Of a stretch of 7,296 nucleotides of DNA, positions 1 to 5,529 are shown in pieces; position 1 is the first letter of the stretch; every line of letters starts with the position of its first letter. The notes under the pieces are model-generated. The model had not been told where the DNA came from. It did not search any database and was given only the letters and a program-made list of their open reading frames with translations. Position numbers and translations under genes: made by a program. The DNA is from an uncultured Saprospiraceae bacterium (GTDB taxonomy: Bacteria; Bacteroidota; Bacteroidia; Chitinophagales; Saprospiraceae). The DNA lies in the NCBI GenBank assembly GCA_937969485.1, contig CALBVQ010000120.1, positions 1 to 7,296 of the forward strand, given 5' to 3'.

Positions 1-141
1 TGGTGACCACGGCTGCGCTTCAAAAGAACTGTTGAGCTCCCATTCTCTTTGCATTTTACGCTCTCGTGACGAAATCCTAATGCATAATTCGGGTTTAATA
101 ATTCTTGAAAATAAAGTGAAACCTTAAAACAGAATTGGTAT
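1..141 (-). repeat. Repeat copy A, outer inverted-repeat arm, cut by window start
   Basis: This stretch is the reverse complement of 7132-7272 with no gaps and a single difference (position 118 against 7155). Read on the minus strand it begins with the MITE-type terminus TACCAATTCTGTTTTA (140-125). It continues through about 30 nt that match the left arm of the element at 4934-4980, then the motif ACCCGAATTATGCATTAGG (94-76), then a CGTCACGAGAGC stretch, and ends in the hairpin module shared with the other copies. The window edge cuts that hairpin, so only its first arm and stem top (1-31) are present. Identity with the far end stops exactly at the terminal TACC, as expected of an inserted unit. 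No coding function is claimed. Confidence 0.9.
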
Positions 142-478
142 AAGATATCTATTACGAGCTGAAACTGCTTCGATAATGGGAATGTCCAGCTCTTTTGATG
201 CTCACCGTGATTGTAACCACGTCTTCGCTTCAAAAGACTGTTGAGCTAGTATTCTCTTTGCATTTCAACCCAATTTATTAATTGGAAGGTTGTAATGAGG
301 CTTGAACTACCATTGAAATATGAGTTTTCATGAATGAGGCATAACATCGCTATGATGAATGAGTGAAAATTAGCGAGCGCTATATTTCGCAGGAAGTTCA
401 AGACGTAATAAACTTTCCAATTGATAATTTTGGTTCAAGCTCTCATGACGAAAACCTAATACTAATTCGGGTTTGATG
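142..478 (-). repeat. Repeat copy C, hairpin-rich element, minus orientation
   Basis: On the minus strand, 412 down to 142 aligns end to end with 5194-5467 on the plus strand. There are scattered substitutions and only a few single-base indels (for example one T missing near 372 and one near 237). I judge about 80-85% identity by eye. The shared segment carries a chain of stem-loops, listed under copy B. Beyond 412 this copy continues to a variant of the ACCCGAATT...ATTAGG motif (457-474) followed on the minus strand by CGTCATGAGAGC (450-439), which resembles the start of copies A and D. Its other end, the minus-strand sequence ATAGATATCTTA, abuts the TACC terminus of copy A, so two units lie head to tail here. 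The long arm of its main hairpin has a one-base deletion relative to A and D, which argues against a conserved reading frame. Confidence 0.85.
187..240 (-). repeat. Hairpin module in copy C
   Basis: On the plus strand, arm CAGCTCTTTTGATGC (187-201) faces arm GCTTCAAAAGACTG (227-240). An inner CGTG/CACG stem lies at 206-209 and 218-221 around a loop of about eight bases. The outer stem has one bulge and one mismatch. The same fold can be drawn at 5368-5420 and 7242-7296, and half of it at 1-31. It could act as DNA (a recognition end for a mobile element) or as RNA; the sequence alone does not decide. Confidence 0.65.
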
Positions 479-619
479 TTTTACCTAAATCAACCATCCA
501 CGCCCTTTTCTTTTGGCGGAAGCCAATCAAAAAATAGACATAATGCACTGTTTAAAAGCTGGTGGCACAATGCTGCAAAGCAAAAAGGGGAATAGGGCTT
601 ACGAAATAATCAACTGTAC
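479..619. other. Short unique intergenic stretch downstream of the transporter gene
   Basis: About 140 bp lie between repeat copy C and the stop codon of the transporter gene. I see a small hairpin, TTGGC-GGAA-GCCAA (513-526), but no T-run follows it on either strand, so it is not a convincing terminator. There is also a short open frame ending at 653 that I do not support as a gene. No RNA gene is recognisable. Confidence 0.4.
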
Positions 620-2248
620 TTATTGTAACACCAAAAACAGCAACTGCGCGTAGACGATTTTCAAGACGAGAGAAATAGGAAAAATGAGGGTGTACCCCAA
701 AATAGGAAGGTTGTTTTTCGTCCTATTCAAGGCAAATTCAAGTACCGCTGGCTGATTACTCACAAGTCCTAAAAGTAAAGTAAATGGAATTTTGATAATC
801 TTATATCCTATGATAATAGTTAGCATTGCCGTAAATAAGCTGATTATGACACCTCCTACAAAGACCAAAATTCCAGTTCCTCCTGTCACCGATTCTAAGA
901 ATGCTGGACCTGAAGCAATTCCTATTACAGCAAGTAAAATAATCAAACCAAGCTGCCTTAATGTGACATTCACGCTGTAGGGCAATGTCCATACAATAGG
1001 GCCAGTTCGTTGCAATGCACCTAAAAGTAGTGAAACTACGATCGGTCCTCCTGCTAGACCTAGTTTGAAATTAATTCCACCAGGTAAGCTAAATTCGATT
1101 GTACCTAACAATAAACCAAGTGCAATCCCTAGCCCGAAAGAGAATAAATTCAATCTAGAGGCATCAAAATAGCTATCCCCAAAGAATTCACTCAACTTGT
1201 TTAGATCCTGTCTTCTTGCAACGAAGCGAATTCTGTCTCCCAATTCCAGAATTGTGTCACCTTTAGCCAACATATCTACATCTCCTCTTCGAATCCTAGT
1301 CACAACTGCAGTAAATTTTCTGTCGAGTTGCAGTTCACTTAGACTTTTTCCCACTACGTATGGGTTCGAAACAAAGATTCTTCGGACATCATATTCACTT
1401 CGATCATACGACAATTTACTATCTACATAACTGCCCATGACAGAAGCTACTCGATCTATTTCATCCTTAGAACCCACAACCATCAATTGATCACCGACTT
1501 CAAAAGAGGTGTCCCAATTAGGCAAAGAGATATCTGCGCCTCCACTTGCATATCGACCAAAAACGACATTCCATTTATGCTGAGCAAATAAGTCTCTTTT
1601 ACTAATACCTGCGATATCTGCATTAGTAACCTTTATAGTTGTTGAGGTTAAGTCTTGTGAAACGTTGTAGTTTTTGCTTAGTAATTCCCTTTCTTTTTTG
1701 TAATCAATCTTGAATATTCGTTCGAGCAACAGAATTGCAATTATGGCACCCATTACACCCATAGGATATGTAAAGGAGTAGGCAACAACTGCCATTTCAG
1801 TTAAGGTACTTCCTCCGTTCGGGCTATTGCTGATCTGTTCGATAACTGCAGCTAGAGCAGGAGTGTTTGTTGTACTACCAGCGTAAATGCCAGTTGTAGT
1901 CGCAGCTTCGAAGCCAAAGGCAAAGTGAATGACAACAGCTAATCCTGCAGAAAGAGATAGCATAAGAACTCCGAAAAGGATGTCCCTACTTCCATTTCTT
2001 TTAATAGAATCGAAAAACACTCGTCCAGAACCAATTCCTATCGAGTACACAAATAGAACTAGTCCTAACTGGAATAGAATTTTTGGTATATCTACTCCAG
2101 GGAACATTGCACCGAAAACTAGACCCACGAAGAGGATAGCAGCAACGCCTAGACTCACACCCTTATACGATACCTTGCCCGCCAAATAACCTATCGCCGC
2201 AACGACGAAAAGTAATACGAGCGGATTTTCAATGTAAAATTGTTCCAC
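620..2248 (-). CDS. Aspartate:alanine exchanger (AAE/AspT-YidE) family transporter
   Basis: An inner-membrane secondary transporter of 542 residues, close to E. coli YidE and YbjL (about 550-560). It has the family's layout: a hydrophobic bundle (about 9-175), two cytoplasmic RCK_C/TrkA_C domains (about 204-275 and 283-357), and a second bundle (about 369-541). The family's repeated loop signature appears in each half, AGSTTNTPALAA (123-134) and GLVSNQPAVLEFA (494-506). Characterised members exchange aspartate for alanine (AspT) or export succinate (SucE). The substrate here cannot be read from sequence. The start is GTG at 2248-2246: an in-frame TAA lies four codons upstream and the next Met is residue 48, inside a membrane segment. 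It follows the glycyl-tRNA synthetase gene by 15 bp, so co-transcription is likely. No terminator is evident downstream. Confidence 0.93.
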   Translation of the reverse strand: MEQFYIENPLVLLFVVAAIGYLAGKVSYKGVSLGVAAILFVGLVFGAMFPGVDIPKILFQLGLVLFVYSIGIGSGRVFFDSIKRNGSRDILFGVLMLSLSAGLAVVIHFAFGFEAATTTGIYAGSTTNTPALAAVIEQISNSPNGGSTLTEMAVVAYSFTYPMGVMGAIIAILLLERIFKIDYKKERELLSKNYNVSQDLTSTTIKVTNADIAGISKRDLFAQHKWNVVFGRYASGGADISLPNWDTSFEVGDQLMVVGSKDEIDRVASVMGSYVDSKLSYDRSEYDVRRIFVSNPYVVGKSLSELQLDRKFTAVVTRIRRGDVDMLAKGDTILELGDRIRFVARRQDLNKLSEFFGDSYFDASRLNLFSFGLGIALGLLLGTIEFSLPGGINFKLGLAGGPIVVSLLLGALQRTGPIVWTLPYSVNVTLRQLGLIILLAVIGIASGPAFLESVTGGTGILVFVGGVIISLFTAMLTIIIGYKIIKIPFTLLLGLVSNQPAVLEFALNRTKNNLPILGYTLIFPISLVLKIVYAQLLFLVLQ

Positions 2249-2263
2249 AAATTCTTTTTAGTC

Positions 2264-3808
2264 CTATAGTAATTTTGCTAAAAGCAAGCTCATTGACACC
2301 TCTTTCTCAATAATCCCAGTAAGTTCATTAATCTTTATTCGCTTCTGTACTAAGGTGTCTCTGTCTCTGATAGTTACTGTATCGTCTTCAAGAGTATCAA
2401 AATCGATGGTAACACAATACGGAGTGCCAATGGCATCTTGTCTTCTATATCTTCTTCCTATCGCGTCTTTCTCATCGTATTGGCAAGGAAAATGTAGGCT
2501 TAGTAGCTTGTATATTTCTTTTGCCTTCGAAGTTAGTTCTTCTTTATTTTTAAGCAAAGGAAGAACGGCAACCTTGATAGGAGCAATTGCAGGGTGTAAT
2601 TTCAAAACGATTCTAGAAGATTCCTTTCCATCCGCATCAGGGACAGTTTCTTCTTGAAGCGATGTACTTATTGCAGACAAAAACATACGGTCAGCACCTA
2701 TAGAAGTTTCCACTACATATGGCACGTAGTTTTCATTCCTTTCCGGATCGAAATACTGCAATTTTTTACCACTAAGTTCTTGATGTTGTTTTAGATCAAA
2801 GTCAGTTCTAGAGTGGATCCCTTCCAATTCTTTGAAACCAAACGGAAAATCAAACTGAATATCGACTGCTGCGTTGGCATAGTGAGCAAGGTTTTCGTGA
2901 TCATGAAACCGTAATTTCTCCTCAGGTGTTCCAAGAGCAACATGCCACTTTATACGCATTTCTTTCCAGTACTTATACCATTCCATTTCTGTGCCTGGAG
3001 CGATGAAAAATTGCATTTCCATTTGCTCGAATTCTCGCATTCTAAAGATAAACTGTCGGGCTACAATTTCGTTACGAAATGCTTTTCCTATTTGTGCAAT
3101 TCCAAAAGGAAGTTTCTGCCTAGTTGATTTCTGAACATTTAAGAAATTAACAAAGATTCCTTGAGCTGTTTCCGGACGTAAGTAAAGTTTACCTTCCTCG
3201 CCTGCTATATTTCCTAGTTGAGTATTAAACATCAAGTTAAATTGGCGAACATCGGTCCAGTTTCTTGATCCACTAACTGGGCATGCTATCTCAAGATCCT
3301 CTATGATTTTTTTAAGTTCAGGCATGTTAGCATCAGTCATTGCTTTTGCTAATCTAGAGCCTATCTCTGCTATTTTATCAAGGTAACCTTTAACCCTTGG
3401 GTTAGTCTCTTTGTACATGTCCGCATCGAAGGTCTCGCCGAATCGCTTCGCAGCTTTAGTGACCTCTTTATTCACTTTACCTTCAAGCTTAGCCATATAA
3501 TCTTCTACAAGAACATCGGCTCTGTAACGCTTATTACTATCCTTGTTATCAACCATAGGGTCATTAAAAGCATCCACGTGCCCTGATGCCTTCCAAGTCT
3601 TAGGATGCATAAATATCGAAGCATCTATTCCCACGATATTTTCGTGTAATTGAGTCATTGATTTCCACCAGTATTCTTTGATGTTGTTTTTAAGCTGAAC
3701 ACCATAAGGGCCATAATCATATACGGCTGCTAAACCATCGTAAATTTCACTTGATTGGAAGATGAAACCGTATTCTTTACAGTGTGAAACTACTTTCTTA
3801 AAATCCAT
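2264..3808 (-). CDS. glyQS: Glycyl-tRNA synthetase, single-chain class II type
   Basis: It charges tRNA-Gly with glycine in the cytoplasm. At 514 residues it is the homodimeric single-chain form, not the alpha2beta2 GlyQ/GlyS form. The order of signatures is complete: the N-terminal EIYDGLAAVYDYGPYG stretch (21-36), the family signature RPETAQGIF (211-219), class II motif 2 starting FRNE (244) with FRMREFEQ (255-262), motif 3 SIGADR (369-374) with its conserved arginine, and a C-terminal anticodon-binding domain (about 405-510) including GRRYRRQDAIGTPYCV (451-466) and TIRDRDT (479-485). The start is ATG at 3808, immediately before the conserved N-terminus. The upstream bases are A-rich with no Shine-Dalgarno sequence, which is usual in Bacteroidota. 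It is the first gene of a probable two-gene unit with the transporter at 620-2248. No key residue appears to be missing. Confidence 0.97.
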   Translation of the reverse strand: MDFKKVVSHCKEYGFIFQSSEIYDGLAAVYDYGPYGVQLKNNIKEYWWKSMTQLHENIVGIDASIFMHPKTWKASGHVDAFNDPMVDNKDSNKRYRADVLVEDYMAKLEGKVNKEVTKAAKRFGETFDADMYKETNPRVKGYLDKIAEIGSRLAKAMTDANMPELKKIIEDLEIACPVSGSRNWTDVRQFNLMFNTQLGNIAGEEGKLYLRPETAQGIFVNFLNVQKSTRQKLPFGIAQIGKAFRNEIVARQFIFRMREFEQMEMQFFIAPGTEMEWYKYWKEMRIKWHVALGTPEEKLRFHDHENLAHYANAAVDIQFDFPFGFKELEGIHSRTDFDLKQHQELSGKKLQYFDPERNENYVPYVVETSIGADRMFLSAISTSLQEETVPDADGKESSRIVLKLHPAIAPIKVAVLPLLKNKEELTSKAKEIYKLLSLHFPCQYDEKDAIGRRYRRQDAIGTPYCVTIDFDTLEDDTVTIRDRDTLVQKRIKINELTGIIEKEVSMSLLLAKLL

Positions 3809-3822
3809 TTTAAATTGTTTTA

Positions 3823-3846
3823 TGGGCTCAGGGGCCCAAATTTTTT
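3823..3846 (+). terminator. Terminator-like hairpin with T-run, plus strand
   Basis: TGGGC (3823-3827) pairs with GCCCA (3834-3838) around a six-base loop, followed by AA and six T's (3841-3846). Read on the plus strand this has the shape of a small intrinsic terminator, which would stop antisense transcription leaving the synthetase gene before it reaches the lipoprotein gene. Read on the minus strand the same hairpin sits in the synthetase leader, 14 nt before its ATG, with no T-run after it. The stem is only five pairs, so this is tentative. Confidence 0.3.
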
Positions 3847-3857
3847 ATAATTATCTA

Positions 3858-3891
3858 GCGATTGGCACTAGGTTAATCTGTAGATTATCGC
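3858..3891 (-). promoter_or_regulatory. Possible folded element in the synthetase leader
   Basis: On the minus strand an outer GCGA/TCGC pairing (3891-3888 with 3861-3858) encloses a small stem TAATC-TACA-GATTA. It lies inside the inferred transcript leader, between the promoter box and the start codon. It resembles no riboswitch or T-box I know, and T-boxes are not expected in Bacteroidota. The pairing may be chance in AT-rich DNA. Confidence 0.2.
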
Positions 3892-3915
3892 GTATTTGCT
3901 TTTGGAATCAAGCCG

Positions 3916-3946
3916 CAAAGGTAAATTGCTTATTCTACATAGGAAA
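3916..3946 (-). promoter_or_regulatory. Bacteroidota-type promoter of the glyQS unit
   Basis: On the minus strand TACCTTTG (3923-3916) matches the Bacteroidota primary sigma -7 consensus TAnnTTTG exactly. A TTTC (3946-3943) lies 19 bases upstream, an imperfect match to the TTG-type -33 element. Transcription would begin near 3909, giving a leader of about 100 nt before the ATG at 3808. The position directly upstream of a housekeeping gene supports the call; the start site itself is inferred. Confidence 0.6.
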
Positions 3947-4013
3947 GCTATTCAGGCTTTACCTTGCGAATTCAACACAAGAAGATTTAAAGATTGTAGT
4001 AAAACTTATCCTT

Positions 4014-4029
4014 AAACCTCAAGAGGTTT
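4014..4029. promoter_or_regulatory. Interrupted palindrome upstream of the lipoprotein gene
   Basis: AAACCTC and GAGGTTT are perfect inverted halves separated by AA. As RNA it would fold as a six-pair stem with a four-base loop; as DNA it has the shape of an operator for a dimeric regulator. It lies about 165 bp before the lipoprotein start. No T-run follows, so it is not a terminator. A role is not shown. Confidence 0.3.
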
Positions 4030-4191
4030 CAAGCTAAACACATTGTGGAACGGTTGTTGATCTACTAGTTATGCCATTTGCTTAATCCCATTAGCAACTT
4101 GGTGGAAATAAACACTAAAACGAATATGAACCAACTATCAACCGACAATGGTAATGGTCTTCGTATGAAGGCTACTTACAGAATTCCAACA

Positions 4192-4869
4192 ATGAAATCT
4201 CAAAACCTCCGGTGGGTTTCAGTAATTAATCTAATTCTACTTCTAGCTTGCACATTCCTTATATCCTGTAAAGAAGAATATCCTGTGCGTGTAATAGGCA
4301 AGGTTACGCATGCTGTTACTGGAGATGCAATAGAAGAAATAGAGATTCGCGTGGAAAATATTATATGCAGTGAATTTGCTCCCATTTATTGTGACCAACA
4401 AAGACTGTTGGAAAAAACGAATGCAAATGGAGAATTTGATTTTTCGTTCTTTCAGGACTGTGACTCTGAAATTTATGCCGAAACTCCCAATGATTCCAAG
4501 TTTTATGGACACAAGAAGTTTGTTTACAATGAATTAGCAGGAAGACAGGACGAATTGAGTTGTAATAATCGACCTATGATATATGGAGAGGAAGGATATT
4601 ACTATGAGATTACTCTGCAACCACAAATGTATGTAGATGTCTACGCTGTTGATGATCCGAACCTTGATTTGACTTCTTTTACTTTTAACGGAGAAGAATT
4701 GCAAATTGTCAAATCTTCCCATTTTCAGAAGAGGTTTAAAATTGACATTGATTCGTATTCAGGAGATTTTATGTTCATTTCGAGATTTAGTAACGCGAGC
4801 GAAACTAAAGACTATATTCCATATAATTATTTAGAGGAAGATGATTTTACATATGAGCTGAGATATTAA
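4192..4869 (+). CDS. Small lipoprotein with carboxypeptidase-regulatory-like domain, function unknown
   Basis: A 225-residue protein I do not recognise as a named family. The N-terminus is a lipoprotein signal: a basic start, a hydrophobic stretch (about 11-24) and lipobox L-I-S-C with Cys26 as the modified residue. The mature protein begins C-K-E-E, which fits the K-(D/E)2 surface-export signal described for Bacteroidota lipoproteins, so it may sit on the outer face of the outer membrane. Residues about 33-96, with VIGKVTHAVTGDAI and TNANGEFDFSF, look like a carboxypeptidase-regulatory-like beta-sandwich; the rest is unassigned and rich in acidic and aromatic residues. Four cysteines follow the lipid site (59, 67, 90, 124). 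I chose the ATG at 4192 because it puts a normal signal peptide at the N-terminus. An in-frame ATG at 4165 would add nine residues, and TTG at 4078 would add 38 polar ones. Repeats follow about 60 bp downstream. Confidence 0.75.
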   Translation: MKSQNLRWVSVINLILLLACTFLISCKEEYPVRVIGKVTHAVTGDAIEEIEIRVENIICSEFAPIYCDQQRLLEKTNANGEFDFSFFQDCDSEIYAETPNDSKFYGHKKFVYNELAGRQDELSCNNRPMIYGEEGYYYEITLQPQMYVDVYAVDDPNLDLTSFTFNGEELQIVKSSHFQKRFKIDIDSYSGDFMFISRFSNASETKDYIPYNYLEEDDFTYELRY

Positions 4870-4930
4870 GGGTTTTCTTTACACTGTAATTCTTGTTAAG
4901 ATGATCTCACTTAAGTTGGGTTTGCACAAG

Positions 4931-5095
4931 TAATACCGATTCTGTTTTAAGGTTACACTTTATTTTCAAGCATTATTAAATCAAGTACAAGGCAGAAAAG
5001 GCAAGGATAGCCTTAGCTATCATGAGTATTTCTAACAAAGTAATTGCTTTTATAAACTTGAAAATATGCGAAATTCTAAAACAGAATTGGTATAA
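4931..5095 (+). mobile_element. MITE-like palindromic element with 16-bp terminal repeats
   Basis: TACCGATTCTGTTTTA (4934-4949) and TAAAACAGAATTGGTA (5077-5092) are inverted repeats with one mismatch, giving a 159-bp non-coding element. TAA lies directly outside each end (4931-4933 and 5093-5095), as expected of a 3-bp target duplication. The arms remain partly complementary further in: ATTTTCAAG (4962-4970) in the left arm and CTTGAAAAT (5058-5066) in the right. At the centre is a perfect small hairpin, GATAGC-CTTA-GCTATC (5006-5021). The element is too short to encode a transposase and would need one in trans; none is in the window. Copies A and D carry only its left end joined to other repeat DNA. 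It lies between the lipoprotein gene and repeat copy B and could act as a transcript boundary. Confidence 0.75.
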
Positions 5096-5193
5096 CTGCT
5101 GAACGTACTTTCTTTTTCAAGTTTTAGTGGGACTATGAAAGCTTGAAATTTAGGAAAAGGTCATATCTTGTGCATAGAGATTTAAGAAATCGT
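5096..5193 (+). other. Spacer between the MITE-like element and repeat copy B, weak promoter-like pair
   Basis: About 100 bp with no match to the left-hand repeats. TTG (5143-5145) and TATCTTG (5164-5170) are 18 bases apart, near the Bacteroidota spacing, but the -7 box lacks one T of TAnnTTTG. If active it would transcribe repeat copy B and the Rieske/GltS gene. I saw no better promoter before that gene. Confidence 0.2.
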
Positions 5194-5490
5194 TTTATTA
5201 CGTCTTGAACTTCCTGCGAAATATAGCGCTTCGCTAATTTTCACTCATTGATCATAGCGATGCTATGCCTCATTCGTGAAAACTTATATTACATTGGTAG
5301 TTTAAGTCTCATTACAACCTTCCAATTAATAAATTGGGTTGAAATACAAGGAGAATGGGAGTTCAATAGTTCTATTGCAGCGCAGACGTGGTGTCCATCA
5401 CGGTGGGCATCAAAAGAACTTGAAGTTCTCCTTATATGAATTGTTTGAACTAGCAATAGATATCTTAATGCATATTTCGGGTTAAATACA
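5194..5490 (+). repeat. Repeat copy B, hairpin-rich element, plus orientation
   Basis: Positions 5194-5467 match the reverse complement of copy C (412-142). Four stem-loops run in order: TAGCG-CTT-CGCTA (5224-5236); TTTTCAC...GTGAAAA enclosing CATAGC-GAT-GCTATG (5238-5282); CCAATT-AATA-AATTGG flanked by CAAC/GTTG (5315-5341); and the large hairpin at 5368-5420. After the shared ATAGATATCTTA this copy ends with ATGCATATTTCGGGTTAAAT (5468-5487), an inverted variant of the motif at the start of copies A, C and D. The full unit therefore seems to have inverted ends of about 25 bp. The element ends about 40 bp before the Rieske/GltS start codon, so that gene's leader, and possibly its promoter, comes from repeat DNA. 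Short open frames across it are broken in the other copies. Confidence 0.85.
5368..5420 (+). repeat. Hairpin module in copy B
   Basis: Arm AGTTCT (5368-5373) pairs perfectly with AGAACT (5415-5420), and an inner CGTG/CACG stem (5387-5390, 5399-5402) is kept. Relative to copy D, the G·T pair in the outer stem is replaced here by T-A. The middle of the long stem has three mismatches, so this copy is more decayed than D. Confidence 0.6.
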
Positions 5491-5529
5491 AAATTGATAT
5501 TACCCAATAAACAAACACAAAAACATTTA

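Larger units (their letters stand above)
3809..4191. other. Divergent intergenic region between synthetase and lipoprotein genes
   Basis: About 380 bp separate two outward-facing genes. It holds the synthetase promoter box (3916-3923), a roughly 100-nt synthetase leader with possible folds, a GC-rich hairpin with a T-run on the plus strand (3823-3846), and an interrupted palindrome (4014-4029). For the plus-strand gene, the nearest promoter-like box is TACCTTG (3960-3966), one base short of the Bacteroidota -7 consensus and without a -33 partner at the usual distance. The repeat family found elsewhere in the window is absent here. Confidence 0.5.

Noticed and set aside
1..126. Open plus-strand frame across copy A that resembles the minus-strand frame of copy B
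   Set aside because: It has no start inside the window, diverges completely after the hairpin, and is interrupted in copy C.
1..478. CRISPR array or tandem repeat array
   Set aside because: The repeats are long, few, diverged and palindromic, without regular spacers and without cas genes.
513..526. Hairpin with GGAA loop as terminator for the transporter gene
   Set aside because: No T-run follows on the minus strand, and the stem is only five pairs.
543..653. Short plus-strand open frame running into the 3' end of the transporter gene, with a C-x2-C-x6-C pattern
   Set aside because: Only 36 codons from its first ATG, antisense to a well-supported gene over its last third, with no promoter or recognisable domain.
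4078..4191. Longer lipoprotein starting at TTG 4078
   Set aside because: It would place 38 polar residues before the signal peptide; the ATG at 4192 gives a normal lipoprotein signal.
4896..4914. TTAAG/CTTAA inverted repeat as terminator of the lipoprotein gene
   Set aside because: Five weak A-T-rich pairs with a nine-base loop and no T-run; the MITE-like element downstream is a better candidate boundary.
5248..5439. 63-codon plus-strand open frame within repeat copy B
   Set aside because: It lies wholly in the repeat, and the matching frame is broken by stops or a one-base deletion in copies C and D; the hairpin structure explains the conservation better.
5494..5529. Rieske/GltS start at TTG 5494
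   Set aside because: It adds 12 residues unlike the domain start and begins at the edge of repeat DNA; the ATG at 5530 begins a typical Rieske N-terminus.
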